From: Phenylobacterium sp. Root1290
Lineage (GTDB): Bacteria; Pseudomonadota; Alphaproteobacteria; Caulobacterales; Caulobacteraceae
Direction: 5' to 3'
Length of the DNA: 64,000 nt
Assembly (NCBI RefSeq): GCF_001425305.1
Contig: NZ_LMEE01000001.1
Location: 632,646-696,645, forward strand
The notes under the pieces: model-generated
Told to the model about the DNA's origin: nothing
Databases searched by the model: none
What the model saw: only the letters and a program-made list of their open reading frames with translations
Made by a program: the position numbers and the translations under genes
Part shown: piece by piece, positions 27,720 through 36,982 of the stretch
Layout of the letters: each line of letters starts with the position of its first letter
Numbering within the stretch: position 1 is the first letter of the stretch

Positions 27720-28740
27720 GAGCGGTTCGGACGCCGATAGCCAGTCCCGGCCAACCCGCTCCTGGCTGAAAACGCTCGGCCTGGACTGGTACATCGCCGC
27801 GATCGTCGGGATGGTGGTGCTCGCCTCCATCCTGCCGGCCCGCGGGGCGGCCGCCCCCGTGGTCTCCGATCTCACCAAGGCCGGCATCGCCCTCGTCTTC
27901 TTCCTGCACGGCGCAAAGCTCAGCCAGGAAGCGGTGATCAAGGGGCTGCTGCACTGGCGGCTTCACGGCTTGGTCCTGGCCACGACCTTCATCCTGTGGC
28001 CCCTGCTCGGCCTCGGCGCCGCGGCGCTTCCGGGGTGGCTGGTTCCGGCCGCTCTGGCCCCGGGCCTGATCTATCTCGCCTGCCTGCCCTCGACGATCCA
28101 GTCGGCCATCGGGTTCACCGCGATCGGCAAGGGCAACGTCGCGGCCGCCGTCTGCGGAGCCTCGGTCTCCAACCTGCTCGGCATGTTCCTGACCCCGCTG
28201 CTGGTCGGGTTCCTGCTCGGAGCTGAAGGCGGCGGCCTGACGTTCTCGTCGTTCGAGGCGATCCTGCTGCAGCTCCTCGCCCCGTTCCTGGCCGGCCAGA
28301 TCCTGCGCCGATGGATCGGAGGCTGGATCTCACGCCACGCCAAGCCGCTCGGCATGGTCGACAAGTTTTCGATCCTGCTGGTCGTCTACAACGCCTTCTC
28401 CGGCGCGGTCGTCGCCGGCATCTGGTCGAAGGTCTCGGCCTACGACCTTGGCCGCATCATCGTCATCTGCCTGGTGCTGCTGGCCCTCTCGCTCGGCTTC
28501 ATGATCTGGGTCGCCCGGGTCCGCGGCTTTCCGAAGGAAGACGAGATCGCCATCGCCTTCGCCGGCTGCAACAAGAGCCTGGCGGCCGGCGTCCCGATGG
28601 CCGGCGTTCTATTCCCCGCCGCCACAGTAGGGTTCGTGCTTCTCCCGGTGATGCTCTATCACCAGTTCCAACTCATGGTCTGCGCCGCCCTGGCGCAGCG
28701 CTATGCCCAACGTCCGCTTCAAGAGCCAAGTCATGACTGA
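27718..28740 (+). CDS. Bile acid:sodium symporter family (SBF/YfeH-like) transporter
   Basis: 340 aa with nine to ten hydrophobic segments. The SBF-like core is visible: GIALVFFLHGAKLS, a polar-broken helix YLACLPSTIQSAIGFTAIGKGNVAAAVCGASVSNLLG, and FAGCNKSLAAGVPMAG. These crossing helices hold the sodium sites in the family. The YfeH branch has no proven substrate. The start is GTG with no good ribosome binding site, 40 bases after purF, and it may be hidden in a hairpin. The end overlaps the next SDR start. Confidence 0.88.
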   Translation: MSGSDADSQSRPTRSWLKTLGLDWYIAAIVGMVVLASILPARGAAAPVVSDLTKAGIALVFFLHGAKLSQEAVIKGLLHWRLHGLVLATTFILWPLLGLGAAALPGWLVPAALAPGLIYLACLPSTIQSAIGFTAIGKGNVAAAVCGASVSNLLGMFLTPLLVGFLLGAEGGGLTFSSFEAILLQLLAPFLAGQILRRWIGGWISRHAKPLGMVDKFSILLVVYNAFSGAVVAGIWSKVSAYDLGRIIVICLVLLALSLGFMIWVARVRGFPKEDEIAIAFAGCNKSLAAGVPMAGVLFPAATVGFVLLPVMLYHQFQLMVCAALAQRYAQRPLQEPSHD

Positions 28741-29482
28741 GTCCCTTCCCCTCGACGGCCGCATCGCTCTGGTGACCGGCGCGACCCGCGGCATCGGCCG
28801 CGAATGCGCCCTGGCCCTGGCGAAGGCCGGCGCTCACGTGGTCGCCGTCGGGCGCAACCAGGGCGCCCTTGAATCGCTCGACGACGAGATCAAGGAAGCC
28901 ACCGGCCAGACCGCGACCCTCGTGCCGCTCGATCTGCTGAAGGGCGACGATATCGACGGCCTGGGCCTGGCGATTCATCAGCGCTTCCAGCGCCTGGACA
29001 TCCTGGTCCACGCCGCCGCCATCCTCGGCGGCCTGACGCCCGTCTCGCACATCGATCCGCCGATGTGGGACCGGGTGGTGAGCGCCAACCTGACGGCGAC
29101 CTATCGCCTGATCCGCTCCACCGAGCGCCTGCTGCGCGAGTCCGATGCTGGGCGCGGCATCTTCTTCACCTCGGGCCGGGTCGAGCGGCCCAAGGCCTTC
29201 TGGGGCGCCTACGGGGCCACCAAGGCCGCCGTCGAGCACCTGGTGCGCACCTGGGCCGACGAGCTCGAGAACACGACCGTGCGCGCGGCCCTGGTCGATC
29301 CGGGCGCCATGCGCACCAAGATGCGCGCCGAAGCCATGCCCGGCGAGGATCCCATGGACCTGCCGCATCCGTCGGAAATCGGCCCGCTCATCGTCGAGCT
29401 GGCCCAGGCCCAGCTGGGCCTGCCGACCTCTAACGTCCGCTTTTCCGATTGGCAGTCGGCCGGGAAGCTCGCTTCGGCTTGA
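28733..29482 (+). CDS. Short-chain dehydrogenase/reductase (YciK-like)
   Basis: 249 aa. TGATRGIG near residues 13-20 (cofactor), HAAAILG near 90-96, TSGRV and the catalytic YGATK pair. The [19 protein letters not shown] segment is typical of YciK-like SDRs. No known substrate. The ATG at 28733 overlaps the transporter stop. The last 53 bases overlap the 3' end of the convergent der gene, so both C-termini are encoded by the same DNA. Confidence 0.86.
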   Translation: MTESLPLDGRIALVTGATRGIGRECALALAKAGAHVVAVGRNQGALESLDDEIKEATGQTATLVPLDLLKGDDIDGLGLAIHQRFQRLDILVHAAAILGGLTPVSHIDPPMWDRVVSANLTATYRLIRSTERLLRESDAGRGIFFTSGRVERPKAFWGAYGATKAAVEHLVRTWADELENTTVRAALVDPGAMRTKMRAEAMPGEDPMDLPHPSEIGPLIVELAQAQLGLPTSNVRFSDWQSAGKLASA

Positions 29483-31073
29483 CGCCAGGACGGGCGAGCT
29501 TGGCGGCGCGGCCCTTCGGCGTGGGGCCCGCGCCGATCTTCTTGCCCGGCGCGATCTGCTTGGTCTTCGGCTTCACCTTCGGCTTGGGCTTCGGCTTTTC
29601 AACCACCTCGGCCTCGACGCCGGCGCCGGCGGACACCTTGGCGCGCACGGCGGCCACGCCCTTCGGCACGGCGACCTTCTTGCCCAGCTTCGGCGCGAAG
29701 TTCGGCACGGACGACCGCGGCGCCGGTCCGCCCTTTTCCTCGCCCTCGGCGTAGGGGTTCTTGTTCGACTTCACCGTCAGGCGCATCGGCACGCCCGGCA
29801 TGTCGAAGCTCTCGCGCAGCGAGTTGATCAGATAGCGGCGATAGTGGTCCGGCAGCTGGTCGGCCCGGCTGGCGAACAGCACGAAGGTCGGCGGGCGCGC
29901 CTTGATCTGCGCCATGTACTTCGGCTTCACGCGACGGCCGCCAACGGCGGGCGGCGGGTGCCGTTCCATCGCCATCTTCAGCCAGTCGTTGAGGTCGCGG
30001 GTCTTCACCTTGGTGGACCAGTCGCCATGGACCTTGAACACTGAGGGCATCAGCCGGTCCAGGTGCCGACCGGTTTCCGCCGACAGGGCCACGACAGGCG
30101 AACCGCGCAGCTGCGGAAGCAGACGACCGGCTTCCTCGGTGATTTCCTTCAGCGTCGCGCCCTGGTTCTCGATCAGGTCCCATTTGGCCAGGCAGAAGAC
30201 CAGAGCCCGGCCCTCGCGTTCGACCAGGTCGGCGATCTGCAGGTCCTGGATCTCGAACGGATGGGTGGCGTCCATCACCAGGATAACGACCTCGGCGAAA
30301 GTGATCGCGCGGATGGTGTCGCTGGTGGAGAGCTTCTCGAGCTTCTCCTGGACCCTCGCCTTGCGGCGCAGACCGGCGGTGTCGACCAGCCGCACCGGGC
30401 GGCCTTCCCATGTCCAGTCGACCGGAATGGCGTCGCGCGTGATGCCGGCCTCAGGCCCGGTCAGCAGGCGGTCCTCGCCGATCAGCTTGTTGACCAGGGT
30501 CGATTTGCCGGCGTTCGGACGCCCGACAATGGCGATGCGGATCGGCTTTTCGCCTTCGTCCTCTTCTTCCTCGTCCATGTCCGAGTAGACGCCGAGCAGC
30601 GCCTGGTAGAGGTCGGCCATGCCCTCGCCGTGCTCGGCGGAGATCGCGATCGGTTCGCCCAGGCCCAGGCCGAAGGCCTCGTTGACACCTATGTCGCTGG
30701 CCTTGGACTCGGCCTTGTTGGCCGCCAGGATCACCGGCTTGTCGTGCCGCCGCAGGATCTCGGCGAACACCTCGTCCATCGGGGTCACGCCGTCGCGGGC
30801 GTCCACGACGAAGAGCGCCACGTCGGCTTCTTCGATGGCCACGATGGTTTGCTGGCGCATGCGCGATTCGAGGCTGTCGTCGGTGACATCCTCGAAACCG
30901 GCGGTGTCGATGAGTTCTAGGTCCAGGTCGCCGATCCGGCCGGAGCCGAAGCGGCGGTCCCGGGTCACCCCAGGCTGGTCATCGACGATGGCGAGCTTTT
31001 TCCCCGCCAGCCGGTTGAACAAAGTCGACTTGCCGACATTGGGTCGTCCGACGATAGCAAGCCGCATAGGCAT
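29430..31073 (-). CDS. der: Ribosome assembly GTPase Der (EngA) with basic C-terminal tail
   Basis: 547 aa; typical Der is about 440-490. Two G domains: the first with [15 protein letters not shown] and ANKAE; the second with [22 protein letters not shown] and, at the G4 position, AKWD where NKxD is expected. The KH-like domain follows. After it comes an extra tail of about 90 residues, very rich in Lys and Pro ([13 protein letters not shown]) and Arg, likely RNA-binding. Der acts in 50S subunit assembly. It is 16 bases after bamB. The start ATG could be 31073 or 31067. Confidence 0.94.
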   Translation of the reverse strand: MPMRLAIVGRPNVGKSTLFNRLAGKKLAIVDDQPGVTRDRRFGSGRIGDLDLELIDTAGFEDVTDDSLESRMRQQTIVAIEEADVALFVVDARDGVTPMDEVFAEILRRHDKPVILAANKAESKASDIGVNEAFGLGLGEPIAISAEHGEGMADLYQALLGVYSDMDEEEEDEGEKPIRIAIVGRPNAGKSTLVNKLIGEDRLLTGPEAGITRDAIPVDWTWEGRPVRLVDTAGLRRKARVQEKLEKLSTSDTIRAITFAEVVILVMDATHPFEIQDLQIADLVEREGRALVFCLAKWDLIENQGATLKEITEEAGRLLPQLRGSPVVALSAETGRHLDRLMPSVFKVHGDWSTKVKTRDLNDWLKMAMERHPPPAVGGRRVKPKYMAQIKARPPTFVLFASRADQLPDHYRRYLINSLRESFDMPGVPMRLTVKSNKNPYAEGEEKGGPAPRSSVPNFAPKLGKKVAVPKGVAAVRAKVSAGAGVEAEVVEKPKPKPKVKPKTKQIAPGKKIGAGPTPKGRAAKLARPGVKPKRASRPTANRKSGR

Positions 31074-31089
31074 ATTGAGTCAGATCCGC

Positions 31090-32481
31090 TTAGCGCAGCG
31101 CGATCAGTTGCGCCTTGTCGGTCGCAACATACACCGTCCCGCCAACGGCGATCGGGCTGATCAGGGTCGGCGAGCCGAGATTGATGGTCTTTTCGACGGC
31201 GCCGGTCTTGGCGTTCAGGGCCACGAGCTCGCCGCTCGACCCCGCCACGATCAGCCGGTTGGAGGCCAGCAGCGGGCTCGACCAGATCGGGCGCGTGCTG
31301 AACTTCTTCTTGCCGATGCCCATGAAGCCGCCGCCGTACGACTCGCGGTCCTTCCCCAGGTCGGTGATCCAGTAGATCTGGCCGCTCTCGCGCGCCACGC
31401 AGATCACTTCGCCAGCCTTGGAGACCACATAGACGACGTCGCCCGCGGGCCACGGCGAGGTGATGCCGGTGACAGGCAGGCTCCAGCGCGCCTGGCCGGT
31501 GCGCAGGTCGGTCGCCGCAAAGACGCCCGAGTGGCTCACCGCGAAGACGTCGCCTTGGTAGATGACCGGACGGCCCGGGATGTCCCGGATTTCCGAAAGG
31601 GCGTTGTTGCGGTTGGCGCGGCTCAGGGCCTCGTTCCACAGGTCGTTGCCGTTGCCGGCGCGCAGGGCGACCAGTTCGCCCGACCCGAACGACGCCACGA
31701 CCGTGTCGCCCGAAACCGCCGGGCTGGAAGCGGCCAGGATGCGGGCCGATTCGGACAGCGCCTGATAGGTCCAGCCCTCCGCGCCAGTGCCGGCGTCGAA
31801 GGTCAGCAGGGTGTTGTCGATGGCGACCGCGAACACCCGTCCGCCCGACACCGTCGGAGCCGCATGGATCGGTTGTTCGGTCGAGGTCCGCCAGGTGACC
31901 GCGCCAGTGTCGGCGTTCAGCTGCGCGGCGAACCGGAAGCCGGAGGTCACGTAGAGCTTGCCGTCGGCCAGGGCGAGACCGCCGCCAAAGGCTTCCTTGT
32001 CGCGCTTAGAGTCCGGGCGCAGGTTCGTGCGCCACAGCTGCGAGCCCGATTGCGCGTCGAACGCCGAGACCGTGGCCTCGCCGTCCATCACATAGATCTT
32101 GCCGTTGGCCGCGACCGGCGTCGCCGTCACGTGCGCGCCGCGGTCGGAACCCGCGCCGAAACCACGCTTCCAGGCGATGCCCAGATTGCCGCCGGCCTCG
32201 ACGTGGCCCATCGCCTGCTCGGGCGTGCCGCCCGGCAGCGACCAGCTGGCGTTCACTTCCGGAGTCGGCAGGAAGAAGTCGGCGCCCTTGAGCGCCTCGG
32301 CGACTTCCAGCGTCTGGTCGGCGGCGACAATGGCGATGCGTTCGCCTTCGGCGGCGGTTTCCTGCGGGCCTTCATCGCCCTTGTTGAACGGATTCAGCCG
32401 ATTGACGGTCGAGCAGCCGGTCACGGCGACGCTCGCCGCCAGGAACAGAGCGAGGAGGCTTTTACGGCGCATTGACGTCAT
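31090..32481 (-). CDS. bamB: Outer membrane assembly lipoprotein BamB (PQQ beta-propeller)
   Basis: 463 aa. A lipoprotein signal with lipobox VTGC lies near residues 19-22. The body has repeated PQQ-type blades with motifs such as VYVVSKAGEVICVARESGQIYW, AAPTVSGGRVFAVAIDN and LFATD-like turns. BamB supports BamA in inserting outer-membrane proteins. The ATG at 32481 overlaps the stop of the TPR gene (ATGA); a second ATG at 32472 is possible. The TPR-bamB-der order is conserved in many proteobacteria. Confidence 0.92.
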   Translation of the reverse strand: MTSMRRKSLLALFLAASVAVTGCSTVNRLNPFNKGDEGPQETAAEGERIAIVAADQTLEVAEALKGADFFLPTPEVNASWSLPGGTPEQAMGHVEAGGNLGIAWKRGFGAGSDRGAHVTATPVAANGKIYVMDGEATVSAFDAQSGSQLWRTNLRPDSKRDKEAFGGGLALADGKLYVTSGFRFAAQLNADTGAVTWRTSTEQPIHAAPTVSGGRVFAVAIDNTLLTFDAGTGAEGWTYQALSESARILAASSPAVSGDTVVASFGSGELVALRAGNGNDLWNEALSRANRNNALSEIRDIPGRPVIYQGDVFAVSHSGVFAATDLRTGQARWSLPVTGITSPWPAGDVVYVVSKAGEVICVARESGQIYWITDLGKDRESYGGGFMGIGKKKFSTRPIWSSPLLASNRLIVAGSSGELVALNAKTGAVEKTINLGSPTLISPIAVGGTVYVATDKAQLIALR

Positions 32482-33254
32482 TGGGCTCCGGGGGCGGTCG
32501 GTTGCGGGGCGGCCTGGGGCGCGAGGCCCGGCGGAACGGCGCCGGGGGCCATTTGCACCGGCGGCGGCAGGGCCATGGCGGCCTTCACGGTCGCCGGAAG
32601 GGCCTTGGCCGAGCCGGAGTCGATCAGGGCCTTGGCGGCCTCGGCGCGCTGACGCGCGGCCTCGCCTGCGTCGGCCATCAGGCCGATGACCGCGAAGTCG
32701 CTGCGCGCGCCGGCCAGATCGCCGGCCATGAGCTTTGAAAAGGCGAGCGCCTCGCGCGCCTCGGCGCGGTAGGGACGGCCTTCCTCGGTGAGCGGCGTCA
32801 GGCGCGCCTCCATGTCCTTGAAGGGAGCCGTGTCGAGCAAGGCGAAGGCGGATTTGAGGCGGGCCGCATCGCCGATGATGTTGTTCGGCGCAGCTTCGGC
32901 GGCTTCATCGAACAGCTTCACCGCTTCGGCGGTCTTGTTGTCCGCCAGCTTCAGGCCGCCCAGGTGCTGCAGCGCCAGCGACTTGTAAGCCTTGGACGAA
33001 CCTTGGCCGACCTCGCCCCACAGGCGGATGGCGTCGTCGCGCTTGCCGCTGTTGAAGGCCTCGATCGCCTGGGCGTACTTCTCGGACGCCTCGGCCGCCG
33101 CTTGGCTGCGGAAGTGCTGATAGCCCCACACGGCCAGCGCGGCGACCAGCGCCACGATCAGCACGCCGCCGACGATGGGCAGCACCCTCAGCGCAATCGA
33201 CTTGTAGCGCTCGGAGCGAAGCTGCTCCTCGACTTCATCAAAGACATCGACCAC
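32478..33254 (-). CDS. YfgM-like tetratricopeptide repeat membrane protein
   Basis: 258 aa. A short cytoplasmic N-terminus (VDVFDEVEEQLRSERYK) is followed by one membrane segment (ALRVLPIVGGVLIVALVAALAVWGYQHF) and a TPR_21 region to about residue 215. A Pro/Ala-rich tail closes it. YfgM links the Sec translocon with periplasmic chaperones in E. coli and lies next to bamB there as here. The start is GTG at 33254. It is the first gene of the YfgM-bamB-der operon, 112 bases after the TetR gene. Confidence 0.87.
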   Translation of the reverse strand: MVDVFDEVEEQLRSERYKSIALRVLPIVGGVLIVALVAALAVWGYQHFRSQAAAEASEKYAQAIEAFNSGKRDDAIRLWGEVGQGSSKAYKSLALQHLGGLKLADNKTAEAVKLFDEAAEAAPNNIIGDAARLKSAFALLDTAPFKDMEARLTPLTEEGRPYRAEAREALAFSKLMAGDLAGARSDFAVIGLMADAGEAARQRAEAAKALIDSGSAKALPATVKAAMALPPPVQMAPGAVPPGLAPQAAPQPTAPGAQ

Positions 33255-33366
33255 GTCGGGGGACTCCGCACGAATAGGCGTTAGTGTTCAGAGCGGCGGA
33301 ACCTATAGCGGTGGGCGCGCGGCTGCAACGCTGGACCGCTGGGCTAGACGCCGCGGACCGCCGGGT

Positions 33367-34053
33367 TCAGGGCGCGCGCCGCACGATCGCTTCGAATCCC
33401 GCCGCGCAATAGTCGAACAGCCGCGCCCGCACCGCCGCCAGGTCGGTCGAACGGCACAGCCCCTCCGACAGCTGATCGATGCGCCCGGTCTCCGACAGCG
33501 CCAGCATCATCGACCCGGTCAGGAACTGGTAGCCCCAGTAGAGATCGGGCAGTTCGGCGTCGGGCATCACCCGCCGCAGGGTGTCGATGAACTGGTGGAC
33601 CACGGGATCGAAGTAGCGGTGCATCGTCTCCCCGCCCCAGGCCGGGGTGTTGTTCACCAGCGCGACCAGGCGGAAATAGTTCTTCCAGCCGGGCTCGCCG
33701 GTCAGCGACATCTCGATCAGCGGGTCGATGAAGGCGGCGACCACGCCCTGCGGGGTCATTTCGCCGCCGCTGGACTTTTCGTAGGCGGCCATGGCCTCCA
33801 GGCGCACCGTGTTCAGGATCTCGGCCCGCCGTGCGAACACGGCGTCGAACAGGTCGCGCTTGGCCCCGAAGTAATAGTGGATCAGAGCGGTGTCGACGCC
33901 GGCCTCGGCCGCGACCTGGCGGGTGGTGACCCCATAGAACCCGTGCCCCGCGAACATCAGCTCGGCGGCGTCCAGGATCGCCCGGCGCAGATCGGGCCCC
34001 TCCCCCTTCTTGCGCCGCCCGCGATTGGGCGGCGGCGGCGTGGCCTGGCTCAC
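33367..34053 (-). CDS. TetR family transcriptional regulator
   Basis: 228 aa. The HTH is at about 22-65: RRAILDAAELMFAGHGFYGVTTRQVAAEAGVDTALIHYYFGAKRDLFDAVF. The C-terminal ligand domain resembles the TetR_C type with FRLVALVNNTPAWGGETMHRYF and LYWGYQFLTGSMMLALSETGR. The start is a GTG overlapping the symporter stop (GTGA), preceded by a Pro-rich N-terminus. It is cotranscribed with the symporter, so it probably controls that gene; a GCACT/AGTGC pair near the symporter start could be an operator. Confidence 0.9.
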   Translation of the reverse strand: MSQATPPPPNRGRRKKGEGPDLRRAILDAAELMFAGHGFYGVTTRQVAAEAGVDTALIHYYFGAKRDLFDAVFARRAEILNTVRLEAMAAYEKSSGGEMTPQGVVAAFIDPLIEMSLTGEPGWKNYFRLVALVNNTPAWGGETMHRYFDPVVHQFIDTLRRVMPDAELPDLYWGYQFLTGSMMLALSETGRIDQLSEGLCRSTDLAAVRARLFDYCAAGFEAIVRRAP

Positions 34054-35312
34054 GACTGCGCCCCCGTCACGCGCTTGGCCAGGCACGTCACGCCCATGTC
34101 GGCGGTGACGTTGCCCACTGTGCGGAAGATGTCGGGGATGGTCTCGACCGCCAGCAGGATCGGCAGCAGCTCCAGCGGCACCCCCATGATCAGGCAGATC
34201 GGGCCTGTGGTCGTGAAGAAGGTGATCTGGCCCGGCAGCCCGACCGAGGCCAGGCTGATCACGGCGGCCACGCCGATCCCGGCCGCCAGCAGCGCGGCGT
34301 TGAGCGGCACGCCGTAGATGTGGGCGCAGTAGATGGCGACGCCGAGGTTCGCCGCCGGGCTGGTGATGCGGAACAGCGACACCGCCAGCGGCAGGACGAC
34401 CCCGATCATCGATTCGGGCGCGCCCAACTGCCGCGTGCCGGCGATCATCGCCGGCAGGGAGGCGATCGAGGACTGGGTCGAGAACGCCACTGCCTGCGCT
34501 GGCGCTGCAGCCCTGGCGAAGGCCGGCAGCGGCACGCCCGCGGCCACGGCGAGCAGATAGGACAGCAGGCCGACCGCAATGCAGACGCCCGACAGGATCA
34601 CGATGTAGTGGCCCAGCGCTCCGGCCGCGCCGAACCCCGCCTTGGCCCCGACGATCAGCGCCAGGGCGAACACGCCGATTGGGGCGACGAACAAGACCCA
34701 CTGGACCAGCACCAGCATGGTGTCCATCACCGCCTGGAAGACCGAGACCAGCCCCGTGCGCAGGTCGGCGCGGATACGTGTGACCGCCAGTCCGAACAGC
34801 AGCGCGAACACCACCAGCGGCGCCATGCTGGTCTCTGCCGCCGCCTGGATCGGATTGGTCGGGATGAAGGCGCGCAGCCAGGCGCCCATCGTCGGGAAGT
34901 CCGGGACCTTCTGGATCGAATGCCCCGCCGCCTCGCGCAGCCCCGCGGCCGCGGCCTGCGGCGCCGGCCACGCCGCCAGCACGCCCGACACCGCCAGGGC
35001 CGAGAACAGCGCGCTGGCGACCAGCAGCACCCCGAACATCGCCAGCGCCCGCGCCGCTGTCCCGCCGGCCGCCGCCGTGCCCGCGGCCGACGAAACGCCG
35101 ACCACCAGCAGCGAGAACACCAGCGGCACGATCGTCATGCGCAGCGCGTCCAGCCACAGTCCGCCGATCGGCTCGGCGACCGCGATGATCCTGTCGATCG
35201 CAGGGCTGTCGGCCAGGGCGGCGCCGACCACCAGCCCAGCCACCAGGGCGAGCAGGATACGCACGGTCGTCTGGGCGCCGGCCGCCGAGATCACATTGAG
35301 AAGCTTGGCCAT
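34050..35312 (-). CDS. Dicarboxylate/amino acid:cation symporter (SDF family)
   Basis: 420 aa with about eight membrane segments. The family's Ser-rich reentrant loop is AFSTQSSIASLPAMI near 270-284, and the second one is near LGVAIYCAHIYGVP. The RMTIVPLVFSLLVVGVSSA segment matches the N-terminal helices. It moves dicarboxylates or acidic amino acids with sodium or protons. The ATG at 35312 (MAKLLN) is chosen; the longer frame upstream runs into the intergenic region. The TetR gene follows with a GTGA overlap. Confidence 0.9.
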   Translation of the reverse strand: MAKLLNVISAAGAQTTVRILLALVAGLVVGAALADSPAIDRIIAVAEPIGGLWLDALRMTIVPLVFSLLVVGVSSAAGTAAAGGTAARALAMFGVLLVASALFSALAVSGVLAAWPAPQAAAAGLREAAGHSIQKVPDFPTMGAWLRAFIPTNPIQAAAETSMAPLVVFALLFGLAVTRIRADLRTGLVSVFQAVMDTMLVLVQWVLFVAPIGVFALALIVGAKAGFGAAGALGHYIVILSGVCIAVGLLSYLLAVAAGVPLPAFARAAAPAQAVAFSTQSSIASLPAMIAGTRQLGAPESMIGVVLPLAVSLFRITSPAANLGVAIYCAHIYGVPLNAALLAAGIGVAAVISLASVGLPGQITFFTTTGPICLIMGVPLELLPILLAVETIPDIFRTVGNVTADMGVTCLAKRVTGAQS

Positions 35313-35428
35313 CGCACTGAAACTAGTGCGCGTTCGGCCCGCCGCGAAACCGGTTTTCCGTCCTTCGGCGCAACGCCTTGGTCCACGCCCAACACACAGG
35401 CGCCGGCGCCGCCTGTCGCGCCCCCATC

Positions 35429-35462
35429 GGATCAATCTATCTATTCAATAGGATGGATCAAT
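35429..35462. promoter_or_regulatory. Candidate operator of the XRE/symporter divergent region
   Basis: GGATCAAT occurs twice (35429-35436 and 35455-35462) and brackets the odd palindrome CTATT-C-AATAG (35441-35451). The segment is AT-rich in a GC-rich genome. It lies 52 bases before the XRE gene, so autoregulation is the simplest reading. Confidence 0.4.
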
Positions 35463-35514
35463 TTTGCAGCCCGCCGGAACGGGCCTAAGCTGCGCCTGCA
35501 AGGGAGGACCGGCG

Positions 35515-35775
35515 ATGATCATATCGCTGCCCCCGGTCAGAGCGGACCTTGAAGCCGTCGGCCGGAGACTGAAAGCCGTACGCGAGGCGCGAGGCCTGGC
35601 GCTGGGCGAACTCGCCGATCAGTCCAGGATTTCGCAAGCGGAGCTGTCGATGGCCGAGCACGGCCGGCTGCGGCTGGACTCCGCCCAGCTCCACGCCCTG
35701 ATCGCGGCGCTCCACGTCTCGCCCCGGATCCTGTTCGAACCGGGGCTGGACGTATCGGGCCTTAGGCGGCTCTAG
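35515..35775 (+). CDS. Small XRE-family DNA-binding protein
   Basis: 86 aa. The helix-turn-helix covers about residues 13-70: [59 protein letters not shown]. No effector domain follows. The ATG at 35515 has AAGGGAGG upstream; the frame extends back to 35464 without a good start. Its TAG stop shares CTAG with panB on the other strand. It may regulate itself and the divergent symporter. Confidence 0.86.
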   Translation: MIISLPPVRADLEAVGRRLKAVREARGLALGELADQSRISQAELSMAEHGRLRLDSAQLHALIAALHVSPRILFEPGLDVSGLRRL

Positions 35776-36599
35776 CCGGCCTTGGCGAAGTAGATCTCGG
35801 CCGGGCCGGGGAAGCGGCGGGCGCGCACGTCGTCGGCATAGCCGGCGACCGCCTTGCTGATCTCGCCGCGCAGGTCGCCGTAGCGGCGCACGAACTTCGG
35901 CGTCCAGTCGAACAGGCCCAGCATGTCGTCGGTGACCAGGATCTGGCCGTCACAGCCGGCCGACGCGCCGATGCCGATGGTCGGAACCGTGATCGCCTCG
36001 GTGATCTCGCGCGCCAGTCCCTCGGCCACGCCCTCGACCACCACCGCAAAGGCCCCGGCCTCGGCGGTGGCCTTGGCCTCGGCCAGGATCCGGGCGCGCT
36101 CGTCGCCGCCCTTGCCCTTGGCCTTGAAGCCGCCGTCGACGTGAACCGCCTGCGGGCGCAGGCCGACATGGCCCATCACCGGGATCCCGCGCTTGACCAG
36201 ATAATCGATGGTCTCCACCACCGTCGGCCCGCTCTCGACCTTGATCGCCTGGGCCCCGGTCTCCTTCATCACCCGCGCCGCATTGGCGTAGGCGACTTCG
36301 GGCGCACCTTCATAGGAACCGAACGGCATGTCGACCACGACCATCGCGCGCTTCGCCGTCCGCATGACCGCCTGGCCGTGCAGGATCATCATCTCCAGCG
36401 TCACGCCGACCGTGTTGGGCAGCCCGTGCACCACCATGCCGACCGAGTCGCCGACCAACAGCAGGTCGCAGTGCTCATCCAGCAGCTCGGCCATCGGGGC
36501 CGTGTAGGCCGTGAGGCACACCACCGGCACCCCGCCCTTACGCGCGGCGATATCCGGCGCCGCAAAGCGCCTGACCATTTCCTGACGCTGAGCCGACAT
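35772..36599 (-). CDS. panB: 3-methyl-2-oxobutanoate hydroxymethyltransferase
   Basis: 275 aa. The KPHMT fold: [31 protein letters not shown], then [11 protein letters not shown] (metal and substrate region), [13 protein letters not shown] and [21 protein letters not shown]. It adds a hydroxymethyl group from methylene-THF to ketoisovalerate, the first step of pantothenate synthesis. The ATG at 36599 lies 2 bases after the stop of the sigma-factor partner gene (TAG-GC-ATG), so it is translationally coupled with it. No panC is visible here. Confidence 0.95.
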   Translation of the reverse strand: MSAQRQEMVRRFAAPDIAARKGGVPVVCLTAYTAPMAELLDEHCDLLLVGDSVGMVVHGLPNTVGVTLEMMILHGQAVMRTAKRAMVVVDMPFGSYEGAPEVAYANAARVMKETGAQAIKVESGPTVVETIDYLVKRGIPVMGHVGLRPQAVHVDGGFKAKGKGGDERARILAEAKATAEAGAFAVVVEGVAEGLAREITEAITVPTIGIGASAGCDGQILVTDDMLGLFDWTPKFVRRYGDLRGEISKAVAGYADDVRARRFPGPAEIYFAKAG

Positions 36600-36601
36600 G
36601 C

Positions 36602-36982
36602 CTAGAACTCCTCGAACACTCTGGTCACCACGAAGCCGATGGCGAGCACCGCCATTCCGCTGGCGATCCATACCACGGATGAGCCCGCCGGCAGCGCCGC
36701 AAGCAGATCCGACCTGGGCGCCAATTGCTGCACCCCCACCTGAAGCAGCCGCGTGGAGCCTTCCGAGGCGTTTTCCACCTGGGTGACGAAGTTCGACATG
36801 ATCAGCTGACTGGCGCCGACCACCCCGCCGGCCAGGCCCGCGGCCCCGATCGTCCAGCGCCGGATGTTCCAGCCGCGATCCAGCTTGCGCTCTACAGACG
36901 TGGCGAAGGCCTTCTCGTCGGAGAAGGCCGGGGGCTCTGCGAAAAGGCGTTCAAGACGCCGCTCGAACTCGAGCTCAGCCAT
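36602..36982 (-). CDS. Two-TM membrane protein, probable partner (anti-sigma) of the ECF factor
   Basis: 126 aa. A charged N-terminal part ([33 protein letters not shown]) is followed by two membrane segments (about 42-58 and 98-118). No zinc motif (HxxxCxxC) of a ZAS anti-sigma factor is present. Its start lies inside the sigma gene (8-base overlap), which is the main reason to infer that it regulates the sigma factor. It could also be another membrane partner. Confidence 0.6.
   Translation of the reverse strand: MAELEFERRLERLFAEPPAFSDEKAFATSVERKLDRGWNIRRWTIGAAGLAGGVVGASQLIMSNFVTQVENASEGSTRLLQVGVQQLAPRSDLLAALPAGSSVVWIASGMAVLAIGFVVTRVFEEF

Noticed and set aside
26133..27941. 602-codon open frame opposite purF and cvpA
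   Set aside because: It crosses two real genes and the intergenic switch region; composition is that of a shadow.
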